Source: Solobacterium sp.
GTDB taxonomy: Bacteria > Bacillota_I > Bacilli_A > Erysipelotrichales > Erysipelotrichaceae
Assembly (NCBI GenBank): GCA_017432325.1
Contig: JAFRJJ010000069.1
Coordinates: 1-64,000 of the forward strand
Length of the DNA: 64,000 bases
Direction of reading: 5' to 3'
Each line of letters starts with the position of its first letter. The stretch's first letter is position 1. Shown here in pieces: positions 40,542 through 50,217 of the stretch. A program made the position numbers and the translations under genes. A model generated the notes under the pieces. That model was not told where the DNA came from, did no database searches, and saw only the letters and a program-made list of their open reading frames with translations.

Positions 40542-42017
40542 TCAGACGCCGTAGATCTCCTGGTTCAGGATCCGGATGATCTGGCTGAACAGTTCGGGGG
40601 CGTTGACGATGACGATCGAGAGCTGCTCACGTACGCGGGTGATCGACTGATAGAACAGATTCGGATACAGGTAATCCGGGTTGGGATGCGGAACGCCCTG
40701 AAGTTTTCCTGCTTCGTCATAGTAGAACGAAGCATCCATCAGCAGGACCACACGGTCAAACTCCTGACCGATGACATGGAAGGGGTCAAAGTCCTGTGAA
40801 AAGCCTGCATACGGATCATCGGAATCATCCGTCCTGACACAGTTGATAAATACATAACCGCGTGAACGGTAATACTCGATCATGTTCTGTGCCTCACCGG
40901 TCGTGTCTGCATAATTGATATCAACGTTCGGGAAGTTCATGGCAAACTCTCCGACATGCCTGAGATTCTTCATGCACAGGATGAATGTATGGAGTTCCTT
41001 GTTGATGCGGATGTGTTCCGACAGCACATAGATCATGACGGATGGAACGGAACGGATCCGGGATACGATGTCATATTTGATCTCTCCGGCAGTCAGGATC
41101 TGGTCGGGATCACAGGAGAAGATGATGGTCGGAGCCTGCAGGACATGATCAAACAGCGCAGGCGTGATCCTGTGCGCTTCATCGATCAGCACATACCTGT
41201 AAGCAGACAGGTCAGGCATGTCTTCTTCACTGGAACATATGGTAAGACGGTCAAAGGCTTTCATGATCTGCCTGTGTTCGTCCGACAGTTTTCCATAATG
41301 CACGAGCAGCACTTCATCTGTCTGTGCAAAGGTGACAGCCAGATCGTACAGGAGCAGTGTTTTGCCGGTTCCCGATCTGCCGTCGATGCAGTGACAGTGG
41401 AAGGAAAGGTTCTTCAGGATCTTGTTTTTGATCTGTTCCTGGGCAGGCGTCAGGAAGTATTCATTCCTGACAAAGAGCTCCGGCGTGATCAGCGGGGATA
41501 CCAGGTACAGAGAAGCTTTGAACAGGTCGTCGATCGCGGAGATATAGTCTGTAAAGCAGGCATGGACAGCATAAACGACCTCACTGAGCGATGCTTCCTG
41601 CAGACAGCCGTTGTTCAGCGTCCAGCATTTCATCGTATTCGTTTCGACCGTAAACAGCATGCATTCTTTCCCCAGACGGGAGAGATAATAGTCATTCTTC
41701 TGGAGCTGGTCCCGGATCTGCTGAGCGGAAACATTCTGTGACTTGAGCTCGATATTCAGGCACGTCGAGTCCGTGAATTTCAGAAGATCGAATTCCTTTC
41801 CGATGCGGGGGATATGATAGCCGAAGAAAAAGCCGTCCAGTTCACTGACTGATACACCGTTTTCAACCAGCGCATTGACCAGGAAACGCAGTGATTCGAT
41901 CTCATGGTATCTTGTGAGGGCTCCGGAAGTCTTATGTGACTGGTGCCGCTTGATAATCTGAAAAGCATATTCTTCCCTGATTCTCGACAATGTGTAAATG
42001 TTTACCGGCTCGGTCAT
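40542..42017 (-). CDS. PD-(D/E)XK-like nuclease fused to a superfamily 1 (DUF2075-like) helicase
   Basis: A 491-residue protein. Residues ~30-130 carry E75-F-D77 followed by the strand motif NIELK (E90, K92), the core of a PD-(D/E)XK nuclease. Residues ~185-491 are a P-loop helicase-like ATPase: Walker A GRSGTGKT (213-220), Walker B LIDEAH (277-282), and later QEFDRVVLL and SITRVREQLSIV motifs as in UvrD/DUF2075 proteins. This build suggests cutting or processing of nucleic acid. It is a single gene with its own terminator and a TATAAT close upstream. A phage defence role is possible but not shown. A weak AGGT precedes the ATG. Confidence 0.75.
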   Translation of the reverse strand: MTEPVNIYTLSRIREEYAFQIIKRHQSHKTSGALTRYHEIESLRFLVNALVENGVSVSELDGFFFGYHIPRIGKEFDLLKFTDSTCLNIELKSQNVSAQQIRDQLQKNDYYLSRLGKECMLFTVETNTMKCWTLNNGCLQEASLSEVVYAVHACFTDYISAIDDLFKASLYLVSPLITPELFVRNEYFLTPAQEQIKNKILKNLSFHCHCIDGRSGTGKTLLLYDLAVTFAQTDEVLLVHYGKLSDEHRQIMKAFDRLTICSSEEDMPDLSAYRYVLIDEAHRITPALFDHVLQAPTIIFSCDPDQILTAGEIKYDIVSRIRSVPSVMIYVLSEHIRINKELHTFILCMKNLRHVGEFAMNFPNVDINYADTTGEAQNMIEYYRSRGYVFINCVRTDDSDDPYAGFSQDFDPFHVIGQEFDRVVLLMDASFYYDEAGKLQGVPHPNPDYLYPNLFYQSITRVREQLSIVIVNAPELFSQIIRILNQEIYGV

Positions 42018-42045
42018 ATGTTTACCTGAAAATATTATAACCGCG

Positions 42046-42080
42046 CAAAAAGAAAACTGCAGAATATTTCATTCTGCAGT
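42046..42080 (-). terminator. Terminator after the penicillin-binding protein gene
   Basis: On the minus strand ACTGCAGAAT and ATTCTGCAGT form a 10-bp stem followed by TTTTCTTTTT. Confidence 0.88.
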
Positions 42081-42088
42081 CTGTCTGA

Positions 42089-44773
42089 TTACCAGTCGAC
42101 TGTGATCGGTCTTGCGACTGCGCAGGCGTTCTTGTAGCTGCCGTCTGCCGCGGTATACCCGCCGCACACCTTGACGTTGCCCCAGAGGTCTGCTACCCAG
42201 CCCTCAAAGTAGTTCGTTTCACTGTATGCTTCACCGGCATATCCGTCATCACAGTATACGGTAGCCCAGTATCCGCTGCCGCCGCTGTATCCGACGAGCC
42301 AGCCGAGATCCACAAGGCATGCGCCCCAGGCTTCAATATCATTGCCCCACTGGTCGTGCAGTGAGATGTTTCTTGAACCGCCGGTACAGAAGGAATCACC
42401 GGTACCGGACCATGTGATCCTGAGCGTGTTGTACTGGTCGTAGGTTGCAGAGATGCCGAAGCTGCTGTCGCTCTTTGCGGCTTCATTCGCGACATACTCA
42501 CGGTATTCCTGGGAGCTGACGAGAGGCTGTGCCTCAAGACCGGCCTTGGATACCTGTGTAGTGATATACGAACCTCCATCGATCCAGTCCTCAGGACGTA
42601 CATGAGGATATGTGCCGTATACGTATGTGACAGTTTCAACATCTTCCGGTTCTTCAACACCCATCGGAGGGGATGTCAGAACGGTGTCTTCGATATCCAG
42701 CAGCAGCTTGTTGATCTGGCCGGGGATATTCAGGTTCTGTTTATAGTCGTTGAAGTAGGTTCCCTGACCGGCGATCGCCATGTCATATCCGACCCACACA
42801 GCATTGGTATATCTGCTGGTGGATGAGATCATCCACTTATCTTTCATTGCGCCGGAAGGAATACCGTACTGGATACCGTCGGAGCCCCAGTCAGAGGTAC
42901 CTGTCTTGGCATAGACCGGATAATCTCTTCTCAGGACCTGCATCCAGTTCACGTTGCCGTAGCCGTAGCCGTCGACATTGTTCTTCATGAGCTGTGAGAC
43001 AAGGTATGCGCTGCCGCTGCTCAGTACTTTTCTGTTCTGGTTTTCCGGATAGTATTCGAAACCGTCCGACAGAACAGCTTTCCTGATCGTATGCGGTTCG
43101 TTGTAGATACCGCGGTTGATGATCATGCCGTGCGCTCCGGCCATTTCCTTGACGGTCGTTTCGAACCAGGTACCGCCGATGGCAAATGACAGGTGGAAGT
43201 TTTCCGCTGTGACTCTGGTATAACCGATCGCGTTCATATAGCTTGCGATCCTGTCTCCGCCGATCGCGTCCTGCACTTTTCCCAGTGTGAGGATCGCCGG
43301 GATATTCAGTGAATATGCCAGGGCGTCCTTGATCTCGATATCGCCTCTGTAGTTGCCTGTTGCGTTGACCAGGACTCTCTTTTCGTGCGGATAGGTGATC
43401 GGTCTGTCCATCAGAACTTCGTTCATGGAATAACCGAGATACTCAAACGCAAGGGCATATGACAGGACCGGCTTGACGGAAGAACCGGGCTGCTTGAATC
43501 CCATGGTAGCGCGGTTGAACAGACGGCCGCCGTCATAGTTTCTGCCGCCGCCGACACCAACGACTTCACCGTTGGTATTATCGATGACCATGATCGCTGT
43601 CTGCATCAGATCATCTGGGAAGACGACGGTCGACTCACTGTTCTGAATGGCTTCGACCTGATCCTGAATGGTCTGGTTCATGCAGGTATAGATCTGCATG
43701 CCGGTCACGGTAGGATCTTTGCCGGTCAGCTTCATGACTTCATCCAGCACCGTATCGATATATGACTGGTTTCTCGCGTCAACGGAAGCGACACGCGTTT
43801 CACCGGCAAGCTGGTCCTCGACCTTGATCGTCTTGGCGAGCGCTGCTTCTTCCTCCGTGATGTATCCGTGATACACCATCATATCCAGCACATCATTTCT
43901 GCGCTTTGTAGCGGAATCGAGGTAGTAGTAAGGGTTATAGCCGTTGGGCAGGTTGACAAGGCCTGCCAGCATTGCGGATTCCGTGAGGTTCAGTTCATTG
44001 CAGTTCTTGCCGAAATAGTAGAGGGCTGCTTTCTGAACGCCTCGGACATGACCGCCGAAGTTCAGCTTGTTCATGTAAAGCTGGAAGATCTCTTTTTTGC
44101 CGATCAGCTGTTCCAGCTTGATCGCAAGGTAGATCTGCTGAACTTTGTAGGGGATGCCCCTGGCAACCTGGATACCTGCTTCATCATTCTGGAAGTAGGT
44201 ATTCTTGACCAGCTGCATCGTGAATGTGGAACCGCCCTGGGAGAAATCCCTGGACTTCAGGTTTTCAAGGATCGCTTTGGTAAAGCGGGGGATATCGAAT
44301 CCGAAGTGCGTGAAGAAACGTGAGTCCTCAATGGAGAGGAACGCGTCCACCAGGCTTTCCGGACAGCTGGCGTAAGTGATGTTTTCACGAAGATAGACGC
44401 CGACCTCAGCGATCGTATTGCCGTCATTGTCGTATATAATGGTGGATTCCTCATTGACGAAGTCCGTCAGCTTCAGCTCGGGAGAATTCTCCACCATCTG
44501 CCATGCGACGGCGGAACCGATCGCGCCGATCGTGATCATGACTATCAGCATCACCATCAGCAGCGCTGTGACGACCGCGAACCCGCGGTGTTTCCTGACC
44601 TGCTTTTTGCGCTTCTTTTCTTTTTCAAGCGTTTCATGCGGATCCTCATGGATGACAGAATATATCTTTGTCGGTCCGTCAGAATCAACAGGCGGCTTTT
44701 TCTTATTTACTGCGTGAGCATTTTCGGAATCCATCTGTTCCTTGATCTCACGATAGTCGATTTTTCTGGTCAT
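42089..44773 (-). CDS. Class A penicillin-binding protein
   Basis: An 894-residue bifunctional peptidoglycan synthase. A basic cytoplasmic N-terminus and one membrane helix (65-90) lead to a GT51 glycosyltransferase with catalytic E149 (EDSRFFTHFGFD). The transpeptidase has SSVK (active Ser431, Lys434), YSLN, and KTGT (Lys623). The last ~170 residues form an extra beta-rich domain with five cysteines and many Gly/Trp/Tyr, not part of the core enzyme. The ATG at 44773 has GGAGG nine bases upstream. An extended -10 (TGtTACAAT on the minus strand) lies before it. Confidence 0.93.
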   Translation of the reverse strand: MTRKIDYREIKEQMDSENAHAVNKKKPPVDSDGPTKIYSVIHEDPHETLEKEKKRKKQVRKHRGFAVVTALLMVMLIVMITIGAIGSAVAWQMVENSPELKLTDFVNEESTIIYDNDGNTIAEVGVYLRENITYASCPESLVDAFLSIEDSRFFTHFGFDIPRFTKAILENLKSRDFSQGGSTFTMQLVKNTYFQNDEAGIQVARGIPYKVQQIYLAIKLEQLIGKKEIFQLYMNKLNFGGHVRGVQKAALYYFGKNCNELNLTESAMLAGLVNLPNGYNPYYYLDSATKRRNDVLDMMVYHGYITEEEAALAKTIKVEDQLAGETRVASVDARNQSYIDTVLDEVMKLTGKDPTVTGMQIYTCMNQTIQDQVEAIQNSESTVVFPDDLMQTAIMVIDNTNGEVVGVGGGRNYDGGRLFNRATMGFKQPGSSVKPVLSYALAFEYLGYSMNEVLMDRPITYPHEKRVLVNATGNYRGDIEIKDALAYSLNIPAILTLGKVQDAIGGDRIASYMNAIGYTRVTAENFHLSFAIGGTWFETTVKEMAGAHGMIINRGIYNEPHTIRKAVLSDGFEYYPENQNRKVLSSGSAYLVSQLMKNNVDGYGYGNVNWMQVLRRDYPVYAKTGTSDWGSDGIQYGIPSGAMKDKWMISSTSRYTNAVWVGYDMAIAGQGTYFNDYKQNLNIPGQINKLLLDIEDTVLTSPPMGVEEPEDVETVTYVYGTYPHVRPEDWIDGGSYITTQVSKAGLEAQPLVSSQEYREYVANEAAKSDSSFGISATYDQYNTLRITWSGTGDSFCTGGSRNISLHDQWGNDIEAWGACLVDLGWLVGYSGGSGYWATVYCDDGYAGEAYSETNYFEGWVADLWGNVKVCGGYTAADGSYKNACAVARPITVDW

Positions 44774-45003
44774 AGTAAACCTCCAGACGTCTTTATATTG
44801 TAACATATTCCATAGACAGTGTATATTTCACTGGTTAACGATGTATTAAGATTTATGTCCAAATCACCGGTATATAGTAATACTGTCAGGCAGTCTGACA
44901 TGACATGATCGCTCACTCGGAAGAAAGATCCGCAAAGAAGCAGTGACTGTTCACCGCTCCGGTATATCCTGTCATTCCGCTCTCTTTTATTGCGCGGGAA
45001 GAA

Positions 45004-45012
45004 TGGTAAAAT
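45004..45012 (+). promoter_or_regulatory. Extended -10 promoter giving a leaderless dnaE transcript
   Basis: TGgTAAAAT with the -10 at 45007-45012 puts the predicted start at 45019, the A of the dnaE ATG. No Shine-Dalgarno sequence is present. I see no other feature between the PBP start (44773) and here beyond the two divergent promoters. Confidence 0.5.
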
Positions 45013-45018
45013 AAGAAT

Positions 45019-48000
45019 ATGTCTGTTCATCTTTATGTAAGAAGCAGCTTTTCACTGCTTGATTCAACGATCCGTATCAATGACCTGGTGCGCAGGGCAA
45101 AACAGTACGGGTATCGGTCACTGGCGCTCACCGACCACAATGTAATGCACGGGGCACCGGTTTTTCTGCGTGCCTGCGCAAGGGAAGGCATCCGCCCGGT
45201 ATTCGGACTGGAAGCGGACTGCATGTATCATGATGAGATCGTACCGTTCCTGCTGCTGGCAAAGGACAATATCGGTTTTTCCGCTCTGATGAAGCTCAGC
45301 TCGGCCATTGCCTCGGGAACCGGATACTGCACGACGGAACAGCTGACTGAAAGCTGCCGGCATTGTTTCCTGATCGTCTTTACCGAAGGCGGGTGGTTTG
45401 AGTCAGCGATCATTTCCGAAGACAGGGATGAGGTCACAAGACGTCTGTCTGTCATGAAGGAGGAACTGCCGCCGTTTGATGTCGCTCTGTCCTATATGGA
45501 CGCCGCGCTCTGGAAAGCAAGGAGCGGCATGATCAAGCGGATCTGTTCCGCGCTGTCGCTTAGGACATGCGCGTTGAACCGGATCTACTACCTGGATGAA
45601 GAAGACAGCGAAAGCTACCGGATCCTGCGGGGGATCGGGCAGGGCAGGACGATCAAAGACCAGTCACTGCCACTGATCACGGGCAGGAGCTTTCTGGACA
45701 AACAGGCCATGGAACAGCTGTATGACAGTGATGACCTTGCCAGGACAGACGAGATCGCCGAACAGTGCAGGGCAGACATGGAACTGGAAAAAACAGGCCT
45801 TCCTGTTTTTGAGACCCCGGAAGGCGTCAGCAGCGCGCAGTATCTGACACAGCTGTGCATTGCCGGACTGAAAAAACGAATGAACGGGAATGTACCGGAC
45901 CAGTACATCAAACGTCTGAAATACGAACTGGATGTGATCATGGAAATGCATTTTGAAGACTATTTCCTGATCGTCTATGACTTTATCCGCTATGCCAGAA
46001 AGCATTCCGTCTATGTGGGACCGGGAAGAGGTTCCGCTGCCGGAAGTCTTGTATCATATACCCTTGGCATTACCCAGATCGATCCGCTGAAATACGGTCT
46101 GCTGTTTGAACGATTCCTGAATCCGGAACGTATTTCCATGCCTGATATCGATACGGATTTTCCTGACAATCACCGCCAGGAAGTGATCGATTATGTCTAC
46201 AGGAAATACGGCAGCGAGCATATCGCGAATATCGTGACGTTCGGCACACTCGGGGCAAAACAGGTGATCCGTGATGTCGGCAGGGTGCTGGACATCGATA
46301 AGCGTGACGTGGATATGCTGGCCAGGATGATCCCGAATACACAGAAGATCACGCTGAGCGACGCGCTCAGGCAGAATGCGCGGCTTTCCCAGGTCGTCAA
46401 TGCCGAGAAGCGTTACCAGAGGCTTTTCCGCATAGCGCTGAAACTCGAAGGTCTGCCCAGACACACGAGCCTTCACGCGGCGGGCATCGTCATGAGCCGT
46501 CTGCCACTGCAGCAGGTCGTGCCGGTGATGCAGGTGGAAGAGGGCATGTCGACCGTGCAGTATACGATGGAGCACCTGGAGAGCAGGGGGCTGATCAAGA
46601 TGGACTTCCTGGGACTGCGCAACCTGACGATCATCGATGATATCGTCAAACGCATCCAGAAAGAAGATCCCGGCTTCCGGATCATGGATATCCCGATGGA
46701 TGACCCTGCAGCATATGAAGTGATCCGTACATGTGATACGACAGGCATCTTCCAGTTCGAATCCTCAGGTATGAAGAACCTGCTGAGAAAGATGAAGCCG
46801 GACTGCTTTGAAGACATCGTCGCCGCGCTTGCCCTGTACAGGCCGGGACCGATGGACAACATCCCGGTCTATCTGAACAACCGCATGAATCCTGATCAGA
46901 TCACATATCCCGACAAAAAACTTGAACCCGTTCTGAAGAGCACATACGGGGTCATGATCTATCAGGAACAGGTCATGCAGACAGCGAGGATCGCTGCCGG
47001 TTTCACGCTGGGCAAAGCGGATGTGCTGAGAAAAGCCGTTTCGAAGAAGAATCTCTCCGAGATGGAAAACCTGAAGCAGGACTTCCTGAGGGGCTGCCGG
47101 CAGAACGGATATCCGGACAACGTCAGTGAATCGCTGTTTGCCTGGATCGAAAAGTTTGCCGGATACGGTTTCAACCGTTCCCATGCGGTCGCCTATGGTG
47201 TTGTCGCATATCAGCTTGCGTACCTGAAGGCACAGTACCCGCTCTATTTCTACTGCGCCCTGATCGATTCCGTCATCGGGGACGATACGAAGTGCGCCCA
47301 GTATATCGATGAGTGCAGAAGACGCAGGATCAGTGTATCCGGTCCGGATGTCAGCCTGAGTGAAGCGGGCTGCGCGGAGGTGAAGGGGAAGCTCGTGCTT
47401 CCGCTGACCGTCGTCAAGTCGATCGGCGAGCACGTGACGGACGAGATCCTGAAAGAACGCGCGCAGAAACCGTTTGATGATTATTTTGACTGCGTTGTCA
47501 GACTGAGCTGTCTGAAGATCAGCCGGAAGATGTTTGAGATGCTGATAGACGCAGGCGCGTTTGACTGCTTCGGGGAGAACCGCAGCACGATGAAAGGCTC
47601 ACTGGATGAAGCGCTAAGCTACGCGGACCTGGTCAGGATCGAAAAGGGCGGTATGAGCCTGATCGATATGTCGCTTGTTTCCAAGCCTGTGATGATCCGC
47701 ATGGCGGATGATGAGGCGGTCAGGAGCGAATGTGAAAAACAGGCGCTCGGTTTCTATATCGGTACCCATCCGATCGCCCTGATGCGCCGGAAATATGACC
47801 TGAATACGGAATCGATCGCTGCCCTGAAGGAGGCTTCGGGTGAAGTGACGGGTTTCGCGATGATCCAGAAGGTACATCAGCACAGGACGAGAAAAGGTGA
47901 TATGATGGCATTCCTGAATGTCATGGATGAAACGGGAAACATTGACCTGACGGTGATGCCCAATCTTTACAGGCAGTACGGGCAGGACCTGGTGAAAGGG

Positions 48001-48090
48001 AATTACATCCTGTTTCATGGTAAAATAGAAAAAGAAGATTCCTGCCTGTGCGGGAAACTGAAGGTATTAAAAGCGGAAAGGAGCAGATGA
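45019..48090 (+). CDS. dnaE: DNA polymerase III alpha subunit (DnaE)
   Basis: A 1023-residue C-family DNA polymerase. Firmicutes use PolC for most synthesis and DnaE for starting strands. The N-terminal PHP domain is degenerate: YVRSSFSLL replaces the metal-binding HxH. Palm residues are visible in PDIDTDF (D376, D378) and KMDFLGLRN (D529), with GPGRGSAAGS and YQEQVM. A C-terminal OB fold is present. It is shorter than E. coli DnaE, as is usual for this group. The ATG has no ribosome binding site and sits at the predicted transcription start. It heads an operon with a two-component pair. Confidence 0.94.
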   Translation: MSVHLYVRSSFSLLDSTIRINDLVRRAKQYGYRSLALTDHNVMHGAPVFLRACAREGIRPVFGLEADCMYHDEIVPFLLLAKDNIGFSALMKLSSAIASGTGYCTTEQLTESCRHCFLIVFTEGGWFESAIISEDRDEVTRRLSVMKEELPPFDVALSYMDAALWKARSGMIKRICSALSLRTCALNRIYYLDEEDSESYRILRGIGQGRTIKDQSLPLITGRSFLDKQAMEQLYDSDDLARTDEIAEQCRADMELEKTGLPVFETPEGVSSAQYLTQLCIAGLKKRMNGNVPDQYIKRLKYELDVIMEMHFEDYFLIVYDFIRYARKHSVYVGPGRGSAAGSLVSYTLGITQIDPLKYGLLFERFLNPERISMPDIDTDFPDNHRQEVIDYVYRKYGSEHIANIVTFGTLGAKQVIRDVGRVLDIDKRDVDMLARMIPNTQKITLSDALRQNARLSQVVNAEKRYQRLFRIALKLEGLPRHTSLHAAGIVMSRLPLQQVVPVMQVEEGMSTVQYTMEHLESRGLIKMDFLGLRNLTIIDDIVKRIQKEDPGFRIMDIPMDDPAAYEVIRTCDTTGIFQFESSGMKNLLRKMKPDCFEDIVAALALYRPGPMDNIPVYLNNRMNPDQITYPDKKLEPVLKSTYGVMIYQEQVMQTARIAAGFTLGKADVLRKAVSKKNLSEMENLKQDFLRGCRQNGYPDNVSESLFAWIEKFAGYGFNRSHAVAYGVVAYQLAYLKAQYPLYFYCALIDSVIGDDTKCAQYIDECRRRRISVSGPDVSLSEAGCAEVKGKLVLPLTVVKSIGEHVTDEILKERAQKPFDDYFDCVVRLSCLKISRKMFEMLIDAGAFDCFGENRSTMKGSLDEALSYADLVRIEKGGMSLIDMSLVSKPVMIRMADDEAVRSECEKQALGFYIGTHPIALMRRKYDLNTESIAALKEASGEVTGFAMIQKVHQHRTRKGDMMAFLNVMDETGNIDLTVMPNLYRQYGQDLVKGNYILFHGKIEKEDSCLCGKLKVLKAERSR

Positions 48091-48752
48091 TGGCCAGAAT
48101 ACTGATTGTGGATGATGAAAAGAATATCAGGGAGGTCGTCCGTGAATATGCCGTGCTGAACGGATACGAAACGGATGAAGCGGAAGACGGCATGCAGGCG
48201 ATGAACATGGTCGCCGAGACCGAATATGACTGTGTGATCCTGGATGTCATGATGCCCAGGCTTGACGGCTTTTCCGCATGCAAACAGATCAAGAAGATCC
48301 GCAGCGTGCCGGTGATCATGCTGTCGGCGCGTCAGGAAGAATATGACAAGCTGTTCGGTTTTGAGCTCGGTGTGGATGATTATGTCGTAAAGCCGTTCTC
48401 ACCGAAAGAACTGATGGCAAGGGTCAAAGTCGTGATCGACCGTTCGAGAAAGAACGATCATCAGGTCATGCGCTATGACGGACTGGTGATCGACGCTGAC
48501 GGAAGAAGCGTTACCGTCGACGGCGTACGTGCGGAAATGACGCCGAAGGAGATCGACCTGCTCATTTATCTCGCCAGACACGCAAATGTCGCGCTTTCCC
48601 GTGACAAGCTGCTGGAAGATGTATGGGGCTACGATTATTTCGGGGATGACCGCACTGTCGACACACATATCAAAATGCTCAGACATAATCTGGGCGACTA
48701 CCGAAATAAGATCGTTACTGTAAGAGGCATGGGGTACAAGTTTGAGGATTGA
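48090..48752 (+). CDS. OmpR-family response regulator
   Basis: A 220-residue DNA-binding regulator. The receiver has D8/D9, the phosphorylation site D52 (LDVMMP) and the VVKPF lysine near 102. A winged-helix output domain follows (TPKEIDLL, DDRTVDTHIKMLRH). GAAAGGAG lies upstream; of two adjacent ATG codons the second (48090) has the better spacing. It overlaps the dnaE stop and the kinase start, so the three are co-translated. The signal and targets are unknown. Confidence 0.92.
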   Translation: MARILIVDDEKNIREVVREYAVLNGYETDEAEDGMQAMNMVAETEYDCVILDVMMPRLDGFSACKQIKKIRSVPVIMLSARQEEYDKLFGFELGVDDYVVKPFSPKELMARVKVVIDRSRKNDHQVMRYDGLVIDADGRSVTVDGVRAEMTPKEIDLLIYLARHANVALSRDKLLEDVWGYDYFGDDRTVDTHIKMLRHNLGDYRNKIVTVRGMGYKFED

Positions 48753-50217
48753 CCGGCACGGAATCGTTTATACGATCTGGAAATACTTTGTTGCGTTCGC
48801 TGTGGGCATTCTGCTGATGCTCGGTTTCATGCAGATCCTGCTGATCAAACCGTATTACCGGAACAACAAGATCGTTACGGTATCACGCGTTACGGATCTG
48901 ATCAAGGAATATATCCTGGAAAACAGCAGTTCGGCGGATGACCTGACGAGAGCCTTCCAGCTGACAGTCGACAACAATGTATGCGTCTGCATCTACAATG
49001 ATGCGGGCAGACGGATCTATGACGCGGACTCGCTCGGGTCCGGATGTGTTTTTCATGTGGCCAATAAGGTGGAAGGAGCCGGCGGTATCAACCTGACGGA
49101 CGGCAAGGTCCTGAAACAGGCTGTCCAGGACAACAACGGTGAATGGAGCCTGAATGTCGTCAATGCGAGAACACAGCAGGAAATGATCGTTTATGGAAGA
49201 CAGTACCGGTTCAATCTGGGAAGCTATTATGTATTCGTCAATTCTCCGCTGGAACCGGTCGATTCGATCATTTCGTTTTTCTCCAGGCAGTATCTGCTTT
49301 ACGGACTGATCGTAGTCCTGGCCGCTTCGCTGATCTCGCTTTATTTTTCCAGAAGGGTGACCATGCCGATCGTCAGGATGAATTCCGAAGCGCTCAAGCT
49401 CGCGCACGCGGACTATTCCGCAAGTTTTGAGGGCGGCGGGTTCACCGAGACGAAGGAGCTTGCCGATACGCTGAACAACGCGAACACGAAACTTTCCAGG
49501 ATCGATGAACTGCGGAAAGACCTGATCGCGAATGTATCGCACGATATCAAGACACCGCTGACCTCGATCAAGGCATATGCGGAGATGATCAAGGATATTT
49601 CCGGCAACAACCCGGAAAAACGTGAACAGCATCTCAATGTCATCATTGATGAAGCTGATTATCTCGACCATCTTGTTTCGGATATGAATGAACTCTCCAA
49701 GATGCAGTCCGGCAACTACGTGCTGAAGCGCAGGAACTTTGACCTGGCGGACAAGATCCGCGAGATCATTTACCTGCACGACGTCATGATCCAGGAAGGG
49801 GATCTCACGGTAACGGCGGATCTGCCGGAAACACTGACGGTCTATGCAGACGAGGTCAAGATCGGACAGGTGATCTCCAATTTCCTTTCAAACGCGATCA
49901 AACATACCCCGGCAGGCAGAAGCATCCATATCAGGGCATACCTGAAGGGGGATGAGGAAACGGTCCGCATGGAGATCAAGGATGAAGGAGAGGGGATCAA
50001 AAAGGAAGACCTTCCGAATATCTGGGACAGATATCAGAAGTCCAGCCGTTCCTTCTCCCGCAGCATGACCAATACGGGTCTCGGCCTGTCGATCGTCAAG
50101 GCGATCCTGGATACGCACGGGGCAGCGTACGGCGTTGAAAGTGAAGAAGGCTGCGGTTCGATGTTCTGGTTTGAACTGAGCAATCCGACGGTAGTGGAGG
50201 ACGCTGATGAAGACTGA
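48742..50217 (+). CDS. Sensor histidine kinase
   Basis: A 491-residue membrane kinase. Two membrane helices (about 12-34 and 188-207) flank an extracellular sensor domain of ~150 residues. Then come HAMP, the dimerisation domain with H267 (NVSHDIKTP), and the ATPase domain with N-box NFLSNAIKH, DEGEGI and TGLGLSIV. It is the partner of the upstream regulator. The start appears to be the TTG at 48742, inside the regulator gene; no ATG precedes the first helix. The signal is unknown. Confidence 0.92.
   Translation: MRIDRHGIVYTIWKYFVAFAVGILLMLGFMQILLIKPYYRNNKIVTVSRVTDLIKEYILENSSSADDLTRAFQLTVDNNVCVCIYNDAGRRIYDADSLGSGCVFHVANKVEGAGGINLTDGKVLKQAVQDNNGEWSLNVVNARTQQEMIVYGRQYRFNLGSYYVFVNSPLEPVDSIISFFSRQYLLYGLIVVLAASLISLYFSRRVTMPIVRMNSEALKLAHADYSASFEGGGFTETKELADTLNNANTKLSRIDELRKDLIANVSHDIKTPLTSIKAYAEMIKDISGNNPEKREQHLNVIIDEADYLDHLVSDMNELSKMQSGNYVLKRRNFDLADKIREIIYLHDVMIQEGDLTVTADLPETLTVYADEVKIGQVISNFLSNAIKHTPAGRSIHIRAYLKGDEETVRMEIKDEGEGIKKEDLPNIWDRYQKSSRSFSRSMTNTGLGLSIVKAILDTHGAAYGVESEEGCGSMFWFELSNPTVVEDADED

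Noticed and set aside
40542-45000. Defence island around the nuclease-helicase gene
   Set aside because: The neighbours are a penicillin-binding protein, dnaE and metabolic dehydrogenases. No transposase, integrase, restriction or toxin gene is nearby, so only the single gene remains a candidate.
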